Assembly (NCBI RefSeq): GCF_001513965.1
Contig: NZ_KQ948020.1
Coordinates: 1-64,000 of the forward strand
Reading direction: 5' to 3'
Length of the DNA stretch: 64,000 bases
Source of the DNA: Streptomyces cellostaticus
GTDB taxonomy: Bacteria; Actinomycetota; Actinomycetes; Streptomycetales; Streptomycetaceae
Below are positions 19,432 through 29,311 of this stretch, piece after piece (position 1 is the first letter of the stretch; each line of letters starts with the position of its first letter). A program made the translations under genes and the position numbers. A model generated the notes under the pieces. The model was not told the origin of the DNA. It saw nothing but the letters and a program-made list of their open reading frames with translations, and did not search any database.

Positions 19432-22400
19432 ATGCGTTTGCGTCCCCTGTCCCTGCTGCTGGCCGCGGTGCTCGCGACCGGCGGTGCCACCCCCGCCCTC
19501 GCGGCGAGCGCCGCTCCCCCCGACCTCGTCAAGGACCCGACCCCGTACGTCGATCCGCTGATCGGCACCAGGAGCGGCGGCAACGTCTTCCCGGGCGCCG
19601 TCCTGCCGTTCGGCATGTTCTCCTTCAGCCCGGAGAACACCAGAGGCGATGCCGCACGGACGGCCGCGCCCGGCGGTTACCAGTACGACGCCACCCGCAT
19701 CCGCGGCTTCAGCCTGACCCACATGTCCGGCACGGGCTGCGCGGGCGGCAGCGGCGACATCCCGTTCTTCCCGTACGCCGGTGAGGTCACCTCCTCACCG
19801 GCGAGCGACACCAAGGACGCCGTCTACGCCTCGGACTTCAGCCACGCCGACGAGACCGCCGAGCCCGGCCACTACAGGGTGGGCCTGGCCTCCGGCGTCA
19901 CCGCCGACCTCACCGCGACCCCCCGCACGGGCTCGGCCCGCTTCACCTACCCGGCGGACAAGGCGGCGTCCCTGCTCGTCCGCACCGCCAACTCCGAGGT
20001 GGGATCCGAGGATTCGACGGTCACCATCGATCCGGCGACCCGGACCGTCTCCGGCTCCGTCACCTCCGGGAACTTCTGCGGCTACCTGGACCCGGAGGGC
20101 CGGCGCTCCTACTACACGCTGTACTTCACCGCCCGTTTCGACCGGGCCTTCACAGCCGCCGGCACCTGGCAGGACGACAAGCTGAGCCCCGGCTCCCTGG
20201 CGGCCTCCGGTGGCACGGGCGGCTTCTCGCACGGCGGGCGGCCCGTCGCGGGCAAGGGCGCCGGAGGGTACGTGCAGTTCGCACCCGGCACCGGCCCGGT
20301 GAACGTCAAGGTCGGCATCTCCTACGTCAGCCAGGCGGGCGCCGCCGCGAACCTCGCCGCGGAGAACCCGCAGGGCCGCTCCTTCGACGCCGTCGAGGAG
20401 GCGGCGCGGCGTGCCTGGCACGACCGGCTGGCCGCGGTCCGGGTCGGCGGCGGGACCGAGGCCGAGCGCACCACCTTCTACACGGCGCTCTACCACTCCC
20501 TGCTGCATCCGAACGTCATCAGCGATGCCGACCGCAGATACCGTGGTGCGGACGGCCGGCCGCATACCGTCGACCCTCGCCATCGTGCGCAGTACGGCAC
20601 CTTCTCCGGCTGGGACGTCTACCGCGACCAGGTGCAGCTGCTCACCCTCCTCGACCCGCGCACCGGCTCCGACATCGCCCAGTCGCTGTACGCGCTCGCC
20701 GGGCAGAACGGCGGTGTCTGGGACCGCTGGCTGCACGGCGCGAGCGGCACCCACGTCATGAACGGCGACCCCGCGCCGACGGCCCTGGCCGGTATCCGCG
20801 CCTTCGGCGGCACCGACTTCGGCCTCAAGGGCGCCCTGGACTCGCTGGTCGAGGCGGCGACCGTACCCACGCGGCAGGACCTGTCGGCGGCGGGCAAGCC
20901 GGTGCTGTCGGTGGGCCAGCGGCCCTCGCTCGACAAGTACCTCAAGCTGCACTACATGCCCAGCGTCTCCAACGCCTGGGGCGGCGCCGCCGAGACCCTG
21001 GAGATGTCCACCGCCGACTTCTCCCTCTCCCAACTCGCCGCAGCCGCAGGGGAGAAGGACACGGCGGCCGCCTTCGCCCGCCGGGCCCAGTGGTGGCAGA
21101 ACAACTTCAACATCGCAGCCGATCCGGGCGGCGGCTACATCGCGGGCCGTAAGGCCGACGGCAGCTGGGTCACCGGCTTCACCCCCGACACCGGCAACGG
21201 GTTCGTGGAGGGGACGGCCGCCCAGTACACCTGGATGGTGCAGCACAACCCCGCCGGGCTCTTCGCCGCGATGGGCGGCCGGGACAAGGCCCTCGCCCGG
21301 CTGGACGGCTTCTTCCACACGGCCGACGGCGGCTGGGCCTTCACCGGCAACGGCGGCACCAAGTCCGAGCTGGACAACGAGCCGTCGGTCAACGTCCCCT
21401 ACCTGTACGACTACGCGGGTGCCCCGTACAAGACGCAGGAGACCGTCCGCGCCGCGATGCGGCAGCTGTGGTCGTCCGAGCCCGGCGGCATCCCCGGCAA
21501 CGACGACCTCGGCGCGATGTCGTCCTGGTACGTCTTCTCCGCGCTCGGCATGTACCCGCAGGTGCCCTCGCGCGCCGAACTCGTCCTCGCCTCCCCGCTG
21601 TTCGAGCGCGTGGAGATCGACCGCCCGCACGGCAACGACATCTCCATCCGGGCGAGCGGGGCGGCGGCCGACGCGCCGTACGTGCAGTCGCTGAAGGTCG
21701 ACGGTCAGGAGAGCGACCGTCCTTGGCTGCCCGCCTCGTTCGTGCGCGACGGCGGCCGTCTCGACTACACCCTCGCCACCACCCCGGACCGCACCTGGGG
21801 CGCGGCCTTCCCGCCGCCGTCCTTCCGGGCGGGCGAGCAGCCGTACCAGATCGGCGTCGGCCCCACCGCCGCCACGGTCGCACCCGGGGGCAGCACGAAG
21901 ACCCGCATCCGCGCGCTGGCGCTCGGCGGCGGCAGCGGGCCCGAGGTGCGCTTCCGGGTCCAGACCCCGTCCGGTGTCACGGCCACGCCCGCCGAGGGCA
22001 CGGTCACCGACGGCTCCCAGGCGATCACCCTCACCGCGGCCGAGGGCGTCACTCAGGGCTTCTACGCGGTCAAGGTCACGGTGACCTCGGGCGACACCTC
22101 CTACGAGCAGCCCATCTCCCTGACCGTGGCCGCCGCGGGCACCCTCCTCGCCGCCTACAACAACACCGGGATCTCGGACGACGAGGGCGAGCACGACGAG
22201 GCCGACTACGACGGCGGCGGCTGGAGCTACTCCCGCCAGGCCCTCGCCACGGCCGGTCTGACCCCCGGCACGCAGGGCACGGTCGACGGCCTCGCCTTCA
22301 CCTGGCCCAACTCGCCCACCGCCCGCCCCGACAACGCCTCGGCCACCGGCCAGACCATCGAACTCGCCGCTCCTGCACGCCAGTTGTCCTTCCTCGGCAG

Positions 22401-22698
22401 CGCGGTCAACGGCAACCAGCAGACCAAGGCCACCGTCACCTACACCGACGGCACGACCGACACCGTGGACCTCTCCTTCACCGACTGGACCGTCGGAGGC
22501 GGAGGGGGCACCGTCCAGTACGGCAACGAGGTCGTCGCCAGGACCGCGTACCGCAATGTCGCGGGCGCCGACAAGGACGCGGTGGCGACGTACGTCTTCG
22601 CCACCAAGCCGTTCACGGCCCCGGCCGGCCGCCTGGTGAAGAGCGTCCGGCTCCCGGACACCACCGACCTGCACGTGTTCACCCTGGCCACCGGCTGA
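19432..22698 (+). CDS. Secreted GH92 alpha-mannosidase with NEW3-like and beta-sandwich C-terminus
   Basis: 1088 residues from ATG 19432 behind AGGAGGA. A Sec signal (1 to about 32) ends TPALAASA. The GH92 N-terminal beta-domain begins DPLIGTRSGGNVFPGAVLPF and the (alpha/alpha)6 domain carries the family motifs FSGWDVYRDQVQLL, NEPSVNVPYLYDYAG and GNDDLGAMSSWYVFSALGMY, including the Asp pair of the catalytic base. GH92 enzymes are calcium-dependent exo-alpha-mannosidases that trim mannans and N-glycans. After about residue 800 come an alpha-galactosidase NEW3-like domain and a last sandwich domain (GGGWSYSRQALATAGLTPGT). The linkage trimmed cannot be told from sequence. It shares an operator with the convergent GH92 gene at 22762. 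Confidence 0.92.
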   Translation: MRLRPLSLLLAAVLATGGATPALAASAAPPDLVKDPTPYVDPLIGTRSGGNVFPGAVLPFGMFSFSPENTRGDAARTAAPGGYQYDATRIRGFSLTHMSGTGCAGGSGDIPFFPYAGEVTSSPASDTKDAVYASDFSHADETAEPGHYRVGLASGVTADLTATPRTGSARFTYPADKAASLLVRTANSEVGSEDSTVTIDPATRTVSGSVTSGNFCGYLDPEGRRSYYTLYFTARFDRAFTAAGTWQDDKLSPGSLAASGGTGGFSHGGRPVAGKGAGGYVQFAPGTGPVNVKVGISYVSQAGAAANLAAENPQGRSFDAVEEAARRAWHDRLAAVRVGGGTEAERTTFYTALYHSLLHPNVISDADRRYRGADGRPHTVDPRHRAQYGTFSGWDVYRDQVQLLTLLDPRTGSDIAQSLYALAGQNGGVWDRWLHGASGTHVMNGDPAPTALAGIRAFGGTDFGLKGALDSLVEAATVPTRQDLSAAGKPVLSVGQRPSLDKYLKLHYMPSVSNAWGGAAETLEMSTADFSLSQLAAAAGEKDTAAAFARRAQWWQNNFNIAADPGGGYIAGRKADGSWVTGFTPDTGNGFVEGTAAQYTWMVQHNPAGLFAAMGGRDKALARLDGFFHTADGGWAFTGNGGTKSELDNEPSVNVPYLYDYAGAPYKTQETVRAAMRQLWSSEPGGIPGNDDLGAMSSWYVFSALGMYPQVPSRAELVLASPLFERVEIDRPHGNDISIRASGAAADAPYVQSLKVDGQESDRPWLPASFVRDGGRLDYTLATTPDRTWGAAFPPPSFRAGEQPYQIGVGPTAATVAPGGSTKTRIRALALGGGSGPEVRFRVQTPSGVTATPAEGTVTDGSQAITLTAAEGVTQGFYAVKVTVTSGDTSYEQPISLTVAAAGTLLAAYNNTGISDDEGEHDEADYDGGGWSYSRQALATAGLTPGTQGTVDGLAFTWPNSPTARPDNASATGQTIELAAPARQLSFLGSAVNGNQQTKATVTYTDGTTDTVDLSFTDWTVGGGGGTVQYGNEVVARTAYRNVAGADKDAVATYVFATKPFTAPAGRLVKSVRLPDTTDLHVFTLATG

Positions 22699-22711
22699 GC
22701 CCGCGCACGAC

Positions 22712-22744
22712 GAAGGGGCGGGCCCGCGAGGGACCCGCCCCTTC
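22712..22744. terminator. Shared terminator between the two convergent GH92 genes
   Basis: GAAGGGGCGGG (22712-22722) pairs with CCCGCCCCTTC (22734-22744). It lies between converging stops and can serve both genes. Confidence 0.75.
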
Positions 22745-22761
22745 CCGGTGCCCGGAGCGGG

Positions 22762-25700
22762 TCAGGCCAGCAGCTCCACCTCCGCCAGCGTCGACTCACC
22801 GTCGAAGACCAGGCGGTACTTGGTGTACGAGCCCGGTGCGGCGATGGTGAACGCCCGGGTCTGGCGGTCATAGGGGAACGACTCGCCCGAGCGGTGGTCC
22901 AGGGTCGTCCAGGCCGTGCCGTCCGTGGAGCCCTGCAGGGTCCAGCCGGCCGGTGCCTTGGTGTGGTCCGCCGCCGAGGTGAGCGTGTACTGGACGGGCT
23001 TCACGGCACCGTCGACCGGCAGATCCACCGAGGTGACCGTCGCGCTCGTCCGAGACGTGTTGTCGAACAGGGCGCCGTCACCCTTCAGCACGTCCGCGCG
23101 GGGCGTCGGCACCTTGTCGTCCTGGGTGAGGGAGACCGGGGCCGCGTTCTTGCCCGAGCCCCATGTCGAGGGCTTGGACCCCATGAAGAACTCCAGCACC
23201 CCGCCCTTGGCCAGCAGCGCGTGGCAGAGTGAAGTCGACGTCCAGGGGTGGCCGTTGACCTTCACGCCCTGCACGTACACGTTCTGCGCGCTGTTGCGCG
23301 GCGCCTTGATCACCAGATCGCGGCCGTTCTCCAGGTGCACAGTCGCCTTCTTGAACAGCGGGGAGCCGATCGTGTACTCGCCGCTGCCCATGACCAGCGG
23401 GTAGAAGCCGAGCGCGGAGAAGAGGTACCAGGCCGACTGCTCGCCGTTGTCCTCGTCGCCGTGGTAGCCCTGCCCGATCTCGCTGCCGGTGTAGAGCCGG
23501 GACATCGCCTCACGCACGTACTCCTGCGCCTTCCAGGGCTCGGCTGCCGCGTCGTACATGTAGATGACGTGGTGCGCGACCTGGTTGGAGTGGCCGTACA
23601 TGCCCATCCGGACGTCCCGGGCCTCGGTCATCTCGTGGATGACACCGCCGTAGGAGCCGACGAATTCCGGCGAGGCGGTCTCCGGGGTGGCGAAGTACTG
23701 GTCCAGCTTGTCCGCGAGGCCGCTCCGGCCGCCGTACAGGTTGGCCAGGCCCCGGCTGTCCTGCGGGGCGGTGAAGGCATAGCCCCAGCCGTTGGTCTCC
23801 GTGTAGTCGTAGCCCCACACCCGCGGGTCGTACTTCGCCGGGTCCAGGCGCCAGTTCCCCTGGGCGTCCCGGCCCTGGAAGAAGCCCGCCTTGGGGTCGA
23901 AGAGGTCGACGTAGTCCTGGGCGCGGTTGAGGAAGTACTGCGACTCCTCCTGGTAGCGCTTGTCGCCGGTCTTCTTGTAGAGGGCCTCGCCCATCTTGGC
24001 GATGCCGTAGTCGTTGACGTAGCCCTCCATCGCCCACGACAGGCCCTCGTTCGTGTCGGTGCTGGTGTAGCCGAGGAACGGGGAGGTGGCCATGCCCTTG
24101 CGGCCCACTCCCGAGGACGGGGGAACGACCGTCGCGTTCTTCACCGCGGCGTCGTATGCCGCCTTCGCGTCGAACTTCACGCCCTTCACGTAGGCGTCGG
24201 CGAACGCCACGTCCGAGGAGGTGCCGGTCATCAGGTCGGCGTACCCGGGGGAGGACCAGCGCGAGGTCCAGCCGCCGTCCTTGTACTGCTGCACGAACCC
24301 GTCGACCATCTCACCCGCCTGGGACGGGGTCAGGAAGGAGTACGCCGGCCATGTGGTCCGGTAGGTGTCCCAGAAGCCGTTGTTGACGTACACCTTGCCG
24401 TCGACGATCTTCGCGCCGGTGTGCGTCGGGGTGTCCTGGCCCGGCATGGGGGAGAAGGGCGAGGCGTACTGGTCCTTGCCGCCGACCCTCTCGAAGCCGG
24501 AGTTCGGGTACAGGTACAGCCGGTACATGCTGGAGTACAGCGTGGTCAGCTGGTCCGGGGTCGCGCCCTCCACCTCGACCTTGCCGAGCAGTTCGTCCCA
24601 GGTCCGCTGGGCCCGCTCCTTGACGGTGTCGAAGGAGGTGCCGTCCGGGATTTCCTGGCCCAGGTTGTCCTTCGCCTGGTCGATGCTGATCAACGACGTC
24701 GCGAGACGCAGGGTGACCGTGCGGTCGGCGCCCGCGTCGAAACGCAGATAGCCCTTGACCCCACTGGAGCCGCCGTCCGTGACCGGCCTGTCGAAGACGC
24801 CGTACACGAACAGCCGCGTGGCGCCGGTGGACAGGCCCGACTTCACGTCCGAGTAGCCGGTGACGATCCCGTGCTCCTTGTCCAGGGTCAGGCCCGCCTG
24901 CTCGGTGACATTGTCGAACAGCACGCTCGCGTCGTCGCCCGGGTAGGTGAAGCGCAGCACGGCCGCGTGGTCGGTCGGCGTCATCTCCGCCTTCAGGCCG
25001 TTCTCGAACCGCACCCCGTAGTAGTACGGCCGCGCGGTCTCGTTCTCGTGCCGGAACGCCAGCTGCCGCGCCGCACGCCCGGTGTCCGGAGTGCCGGTGA
25101 CGGCCGACGGCATCAGCTGGAAGGTCTGCCGGTCGCCCATCCACGGGCTCGGCTCATGGCTCGCGCTGAACGCCTGGATCGTCGGCAGGTTGTCGTCGTT
25201 GTTCGCACGTGCGTACTCGTACAGCCAGCTCAGCGAGGAGGCGTTCGTCACCGGCGTCCAGAAGTTGAAGCCATGGGGAAGGGCCGTCGCCGGGAAGTCG
25301 TTGCCGCGCGAGAAGCTGCCGCTGGAGTTGGTGCCGCGGGTGGTCAGCGCGTAGTCCGACAGGTGCGCCTTCGGCTTCTCCGGGGCCGCCTGCCTGAGGG
25401 CGATGTCGTCTATCCAGCCGCGGAACTTCGCCGGGCCGTTCGGGGAGTCGTACGCCACCAGGATCCGGTCGACCGTCCTGCCGGCCGCCACCGAGCCGAT
25501 CCGTGAGGCCACGCTGTTCCACTGGTTGACGTACAGCGCCTTCGCCGCGCCCTGCCCGCGCGGCGACAGCGGGAAGCCGTGCTGGTCGATCGCGCCGAGG
25601 TCGCTCAGGTAGGTGCCGTCGGTGAAGGCCAGGTCCACGGAGACGTTGGTGGCGTCGTAGTCGCGGTCGCCGTCGGCCATCGACGGGAAGATGCGGTACG

Positions 25701-26565
25701 ACAGCTCGGTGTCGCCGCCGACCTTCACGTTCACGTCGAAGACCCTGTTGTACGAGTACGCCCGGCCGGCCGCCGTGTGCCGTCCGGCGTAGCGCAGGGC
25801 CCGCTTTCCGGTGAAACCGGCCCGCGCCTTGGCCGTCGGCGAGCCGCTCGGGCCCCTGTCGACCAGCGACAGCATGTCCTGCGGCACCGGGCCGCCTCCG
25901 CCGCCCGTGGAGAACTGGACATCGGCGATCTGCAGGATGTCCGGGGCGCCGTTGTTCTTCGTCACCTCCAGCCGGAAGTGCTCGTACTCGGCCGGCTGGG
26001 CCAGATCGTACGATTTCGTCTGGAACCGCTCCGAGAAGGACTCGCCTGAGCGGGTGTCGACGGTCTTCCAGTCCTTGCCGTCCACCGAGCCCTGAAGCGT
26101 CCAGTCCTTCGGGTCGCGCCCGTCGAAGTCGTTGGCCGAGGTGAGCGCGTACGTCATCAGCTTGATGGGCTTGTCCAGGTCGAACTCGGCCCAGCCGGTC
26201 GGCTGGAAGGTCAGCCACTTGGTGCCGGGCTCGCCGTCGACGAGGTTCTCCTTCACCTCGCCCGCGCCCGCGTTCTCGCCGTTCGCCCGGACCTCGGTCA
26301 CATGGTCGGTGGCATTGCCCGGAATGCCGGTGGTGTAGCCGCCGTCCACGCCCGAGGCGCGCTTGCTCCCGTCCGCCGCCGTGTCGACGGTGTTCAGCCA
26401 GTCCGGCGCCGGATCACCGGTCTCGAACGAGGATGCGAACTCCCGGTCGGCCGCCGCGGCTTTGGCCGGCAGGGCGACCGCCGCGCCCTGCGCGCCGACG
26501 GCCATGACAAAGGCGGCCGTGAGGACGACCGCCGGACCGTATCTGTGCCGAGTTCTCCGCTGCAT
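22762..26565 (-). CDS. Secreted GH92 alpha-mannosidase with two discoidin-like (F5/8C) modules
   Basis: 1267 residues. The signal peptide (1 to about 38) ends AKAAA. Residues about 85-215 form an F5/8C/CBM32-like module (TDHVTEVRANGENAGAGEVK, DWTLQGSVDGKDWKTVDTRS). A sandwich domain (about 225-390) precedes the GH92 catalytic part, which starts SSGSFSRGNDFPATALPHGF. Its base motif reads GDEDNGEQSAWYLFSALGFY. A second discoidin-like module ends the chain (PAGWTLQGSTDGTAWTTLDH). The two flanking modules probably hold the enzyme on glycans. It likely acts with the neighbouring GH92 enzyme on mannose-rich polymers. The operator GACAACGTTGTC lies 30 bp upstream of the start. It is divergent from ngcE. 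Confidence 0.92.
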   Translation of the reverse strand: MQRRTRHRYGPAVVLTAAFVMAVGAQGAAVALPAKAAAADREFASSFETGDPAPDWLNTVDTAADGSKRASGVDGGYTTGIPGNATDHVTEVRANGENAGAGEVKENLVDGEPGTKWLTFQPTGWAEFDLDKPIKLMTYALTSANDFDGRDPKDWTLQGSVDGKDWKTVDTRSGESFSERFQTKSYDLAQPAEYEHFRLEVTKNNGAPDILQIADVQFSTGGGGGPVPQDMLSLVDRGPSGSPTAKARAGFTGKRALRYAGRHTAAGRAYSYNRVFDVNVKVGGDTELSYRIFPSMADGDRDYDATNVSVDLAFTDGTYLSDLGAIDQHGFPLSPRGQGAAKALYVNQWNSVASRIGSVAAGRTVDRILVAYDSPNGPAKFRGWIDDIALRQAAPEKPKAHLSDYALTTRGTNSSGSFSRGNDFPATALPHGFNFWTPVTNASSLSWLYEYARANNDDNLPTIQAFSASHEPSPWMGDRQTFQLMPSAVTGTPDTGRAARQLAFRHENETARPYYYGVRFENGLKAEMTPTDHAAVLRFTYPGDDASVLFDNVTEQAGLTLDKEHGIVTGYSDVKSGLSTGATRLFVYGVFDRPVTDGGSSGVKGYLRFDAGADRTVTLRLATSLISIDQAKDNLGQEIPDGTSFDTVKERAQRTWDELLGKVEVEGATPDQLTTLYSSMYRLYLYPNSGFERVGGKDQYASPFSPMPGQDTPTHTGAKIVDGKVYVNNGFWDTYRTTWPAYSFLTPSQAGEMVDGFVQQYKDGGWTSRWSSPGYADLMTGTSSDVAFADAYVKGVKFDAKAAYDAAVKNATVVPPSSGVGRKGMATSPFLGYTSTDTNEGLSWAMEGYVNDYGIAKMGEALYKKTGDKRYQEESQYFLNRAQDYVDLFDPKAGFFQGRDAQGNWRLDPAKYDPRVWGYDYTETNGWGYAFTAPQDSRGLANLYGGRSGLADKLDQYFATPETASPEFVGSYGGVIHEMTEARDVRMGMYGHSNQVAHHVIYMYDAAAEPWKAQEYVREAMSRLYTGSEIGQGYHGDEDNGEQSAWYLFSALGFYPLVMGSGEYTIGSPLFKKATVHLENGRDLVIKAPRNSAQNVYVQGVKVNGHPWTSTSLCHALLAKGGVLEFFMGSKPSTWGSGKNAAPVSLTQDDKVPTPRADVLKGDGALFDNTSRTSATVTSVDLPVDGAVKPVQYTLTSAADHTKAPAGWTLQGSTDGTAWTTLDHRSGESFPYDRQTRAFTIAAPGSYTKYRLVFDGESTLAEVELLA

Positions 26566-26594
26566 CTACGGATTCCCCTCCTGCGCCCACGTGA

Positions 26595-26606
26595 GACAAC
26601 GTTGTC
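26595..26606. promoter_or_regulatory. Operator GACAACGTTGTC upstream of second GH92 gene
   Basis: Identical 12-bp palindrome to 19225-19236, here 30 bp before the start codon at 26565, where repressor binding would block transcription start. Two copies before two mannosidase genes point to one shared LacI-type regulator. Confidence 0.7.
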
Positions 26607-26643
26607 AGCTTCGATGCGCAGGAACCAGTAGGTGGTCAAGTGG

Positions 26644-26659
26644 CCCTTGATGTCAAGGG
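26644..26659. promoter_or_regulatory. Perfect palindrome CCCTTGA-TG-TCAAGGG
   Basis: A 7-2-7 perfect inverted repeat in the 341-bp region between the GH92 gene and ngcE. It could be an operator for either divergent gene. It does not match the DasR consensus that controls many GlcNAc genes. The rest of this intergenic region shows no gene. Confidence 0.45.
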
Positions 26660-26906
26660 TGTTGGGTGTGGCATTCAGGGGTCTATGTCGCGAATTTCTG
26701 CGGCGGAGCGCCCACAGGTCGCTCATATTTCCGAGAGGTCTCAACTCGGAAAAGACCCATGACCAACCTTGCATTCGATCTTGCTCCGCTGGCGGGAAGT
26801 GGACTATACCTGTCGGCGTTTCCTGCACGACCCAGCACTACCCGACCGCGGTGCCGGGGAGGATCCGGTTCACCGCCTGAGTCCTGGAGAAGGCGAGGAC
26901 TTGAGC

Positions 26907-28352
26907 ATGGGATCCACTGCGCACCACGGTGGCGAAGGTGTCGGCCGCCGCGATCTGATCAAGCGTTCGGCCGCGCTCGGCCTGGTGGCGGCCCCCGGAA
27001 TGGGCCTGCTGTCCGCCTGCGCGAGCAGCGGCGGGGGCGGACAGGGCAAGGCGAAGGCGGGCAAGAAGACCGCCAGGAACCCGCTGGCCGTCAACGAGAC
27101 CGCCAAGATGGAATTCGTGCTCTTCGACGGCGGCTTCGGCAAGGAGTACGCCCAGGACGCGGTGAAGATCTATCAGAAGGACTTCCCCAAGGCCACGGTG
27201 AAGTTCTCCGCCACCCAGAAGATCCAGTCCACGCTCCAGCCCCGCTTCAACCAGGGCAACCCGCCGGACCTCATCGACAACTCCGGCGCCGAGCAGATGG
27301 ACATGGGCGTGCTCGTCGGCAAGAACCAGCTGGCGGACCTCACCCCGCTGCTGGACGCGCCGTCGTACGACGACCCGAACAAGAAGGTCCGCGACACGCT
27401 GCGCCCCGGCATCGTGGAGATGGGCCAGTTCGACGGCAAGCCGGTCTGGATCCTGTACTACGCCTACACGGTCTACGGCGTCTGGTACTCGCAGAAGGCG
27501 CTGGACTCGCTCGACGCGGAGTACCCCCAGACCTGGGACCAGATGCTCGCCGTGTGCGAGAAGGCCAAGAAGAAGGGCATGGCGGGCTGGACCTACGCGG
27601 GCAAGTACCCGTACTACCTCCCCTTCTCGCTGTACCCGATGATCGGCAAGGTCGGCGGCCGCGAGGTGCTCGACGCCATCGACAACCTGGAGCCGAACGC
27701 CTGGAAGCACCCGGCAGTCAAGGCCTGTTTCGAGGCCTACTACGAGCTGTACAAGAAGGGCTACATCCTCAGGGGCACCCCGGGCCTCGATCACATCCAG
27801 TCGCAGACCGCCTGGGCCAAGGGCAAGGCGCTGTTCATCCCGAACGGCTCCTGGGTGGAGAACGAATCGGCCAATGTCATCCCGGCCGACTTCAACCTCG
27901 CGGTCTCCGCGCCGACCGGCATCGACAGCTCGGACAAGCTGCCCTTCGGCACCATCTGGGCCTCCGGCGGCGAGCCCTTCATCGTGCCGGCCAAGGCGGC
28001 GAACGGCGAGGGCGGCATGGAGCAGCTGCGCATCATGCTCTCCGAGGCGTCCTCGAAGAACTTCACCGCCAAGGTGAAGTCGCTGACCGCGTACAACGGC
28101 GGCACCACCGGCATCACCCTCACCCCGGGGCTGAAGTCGGGCGTGGCGGCACTGGACAAGGCCGGGTCCAACGTGGTGAATCCGCGGATCCAGGACTGGT
28201 ACGTGCAGCTGCAGAAGGAGAAGATCGGTGTGGCCGGTCTCGGCGAGATGATGGCCGGCCGCCTCACCCCGGCCGAGGCCATCAAGAAGATCCAGGGCTT
28301 CGCCGACGAGGCCGCGAAGGACACCTCGATCAAGCACTACAAGCACCAGTAA
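26907..28352 (+). CDS. ngcE: ABC transporter substrate-binding lipoprotein, chitobiose/GlcNAc type
   Basis: 481 residues from ATG 26907. A Tat signal (GRRDLIKRSAALGLVAAPGM, twin Arg at 14-15) ends in a lipobox LSAC with Cys38, so it is exported folded and anchored to the membrane. The body is an extracellular solute-binding protein of cluster 1 (VLFDGGFGKEYAQDAVKIYQ). Order and sequence fit NgcE of the NgcEFG N-acetylglucosamine/diacetylchitobiose importer. From memory the S. coelicolor counterpart SCO6005 is a lower-affinity chitobiose-binding protein. Two permease genes follow and no ATPase gene, so the shared ATPase MsiK would be needed. The next gene downstream on this strand after ngcFG is the ROK regulator. 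The exact ligand is inferred. Confidence 0.88.
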   Translation: MGSTAHHGGEGVGRRDLIKRSAALGLVAAPGMGLLSACASSGGGGQGKAKAGKKTARNPLAVNETAKMEFVLFDGGFGKEYAQDAVKIYQKDFPKATVKFSATQKIQSTLQPRFNQGNPPDLIDNSGAEQMDMGVLVGKNQLADLTPLLDAPSYDDPNKKVRDTLRPGIVEMGQFDGKPVWILYYAYTVYGVWYSQKALDSLDAEYPQTWDQMLAVCEKAKKKGMAGWTYAGKYPYYLPFSLYPMIGKVGGREVLDAIDNLEPNAWKHPAVKACFEAYYELYKKGYILRGTPGLDHIQSQTAWAKGKALFIPNGSWVENESANVIPADFNLAVSAPTGIDSSDKLPFGTIWASGGEPFIVPAKAANGEGGMEQLRIMLSEASSKNFTAKVKSLTAYNGGTTGITLTPGLKSGVAALDKAGSNVVNPRIQDWYVQLQKEKIGVAGLGEMMAGRLTPAEAIKKIQGFADEAAKDTSIKHYKHQ

Positions 28353-28380
28353 CCAGCACCCCTACCGCACCGGAGTGGCG

Positions 28381-29307
28381 ATGCAGCACGGCAAGTACCG
28401 GTTCATTGTGGGGTTTCTGGCAGCGCCCCTGGGACTGTACGCGCTCTTCGTGGTGTGGCCGTTCATCCAGTCCATCTATTACTCGTTCACGGACTGGACC
28501 GGCCTCAGCCCCGAATTCAAGATGGTCGGCTTCGACAACTACACGAGGATGTTCCACGACGACATCTTCTGGAAGTCGTTGCAGCACAGTCTGCTCTTCG
28601 CCCTGGTGCTGCCTTTGGTGACACTCGGTCTGGCGCTGTTCTTCGCCTTCATGATCAATGTGGGCGGACGGCGGAGAAGGGGCGGCCCCGTGATCTCCGG
28701 GGTCCGGGGCTCGTCCTTCTACAAAATCGTCTATTTCTTCCCGCAGGTGCTGTCGATCGCGATCGTCTCCCTGCTGTTCGCCTTCGCGTACAACCCGGAC
28801 AGCGGCGCGATCAATTCACTGCTGCGCGGTATCGGGCTCGACACCGTCCAGCCGCTCTGGCTGGGCGACCCGAGCCTCGCGCTGTGGTGTGTGATGGCGG
28901 TGCTCGTGTGGTCCACGGTCGGCTTCTTCGTGGTCCTGTTCTCCGCGGGCATGGCGTCGATCCCGGCCGAGCTGTACGAGGCGGCGCTGCTGGACGGGGC
29001 GAGCCGAGCCACCACCTTCTTCCGCGTCACCCTGCCGCTGCTGTGGGACACCGTGCAGTCCGGCTGGGTCTACATGGGCATCCTCGCGCTCGGCGCCGAG
29101 TCGTTCGCGGTCGTACAGATCATGACGACCGGGCCGGGCGGACCGGACTACTCGACCACGGTGATGGTCCTGTACGTGTACCAGAAGGCGTTCCGGGACG
29201 GTCAGGCCGCCTACGCCACCACCATCGGCGTCGCCCTGCTCGTCGTCACGCTCGCGTTCGCCGCGATCGTGATGCGGCTGGGCCGTCGCGAACGGCTGGA
29301 GTACTGA
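28381..29307 (+). CDS. ngcF: Sugar ABC transporter permease
   Basis: 308 residues from ATG 28381, with GGAG five bases upstream; an in-frame GTG at 28375 overlaps that site. It has six predicted membrane helices and the MalF-type EAA loop EAALLDGASRATTFFRVTLP for contact with the ATPase. It starts 28 bases after ngcE and pairs with the ngcG product. Residues about 100-112 (GGRRRRGGPVISG) form a basic cytoplasmic loop. Confidence 0.9.
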   Translation: MQHGKYRFIVGFLAAPLGLYALFVVWPFIQSIYYSFTDWTGLSPEFKMVGFDNYTRMFHDDIFWKSLQHSLLFALVLPLVTLGLALFFAFMINVGGRRRRGGPVISGVRGSSFYKIVYFFPQVLSIAIVSLLFAFAYNPDSGAINSLLRGIGLDTVQPLWLGDPSLALWCVMAVLVWSTVGFFVVLFSAGMASIPAELYEAALLDGASRATTFFRVTLPLLWDTVQSGWVYMGILALGAESFAVVQIMTTGPGGPDYSTTVMVLYVYQKAFRDGQAAYATTIGVALLVVTLAFAAIVMRLGRRERLEY

Positions 29308-29311
29308 AGCG

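Noticed and set aside
19795..22674. 959-residue frame antisense to the first GH92 gene
   Set aside because: Shadow frame caused by high GC; GH92 motifs in the sense frame are decisive.
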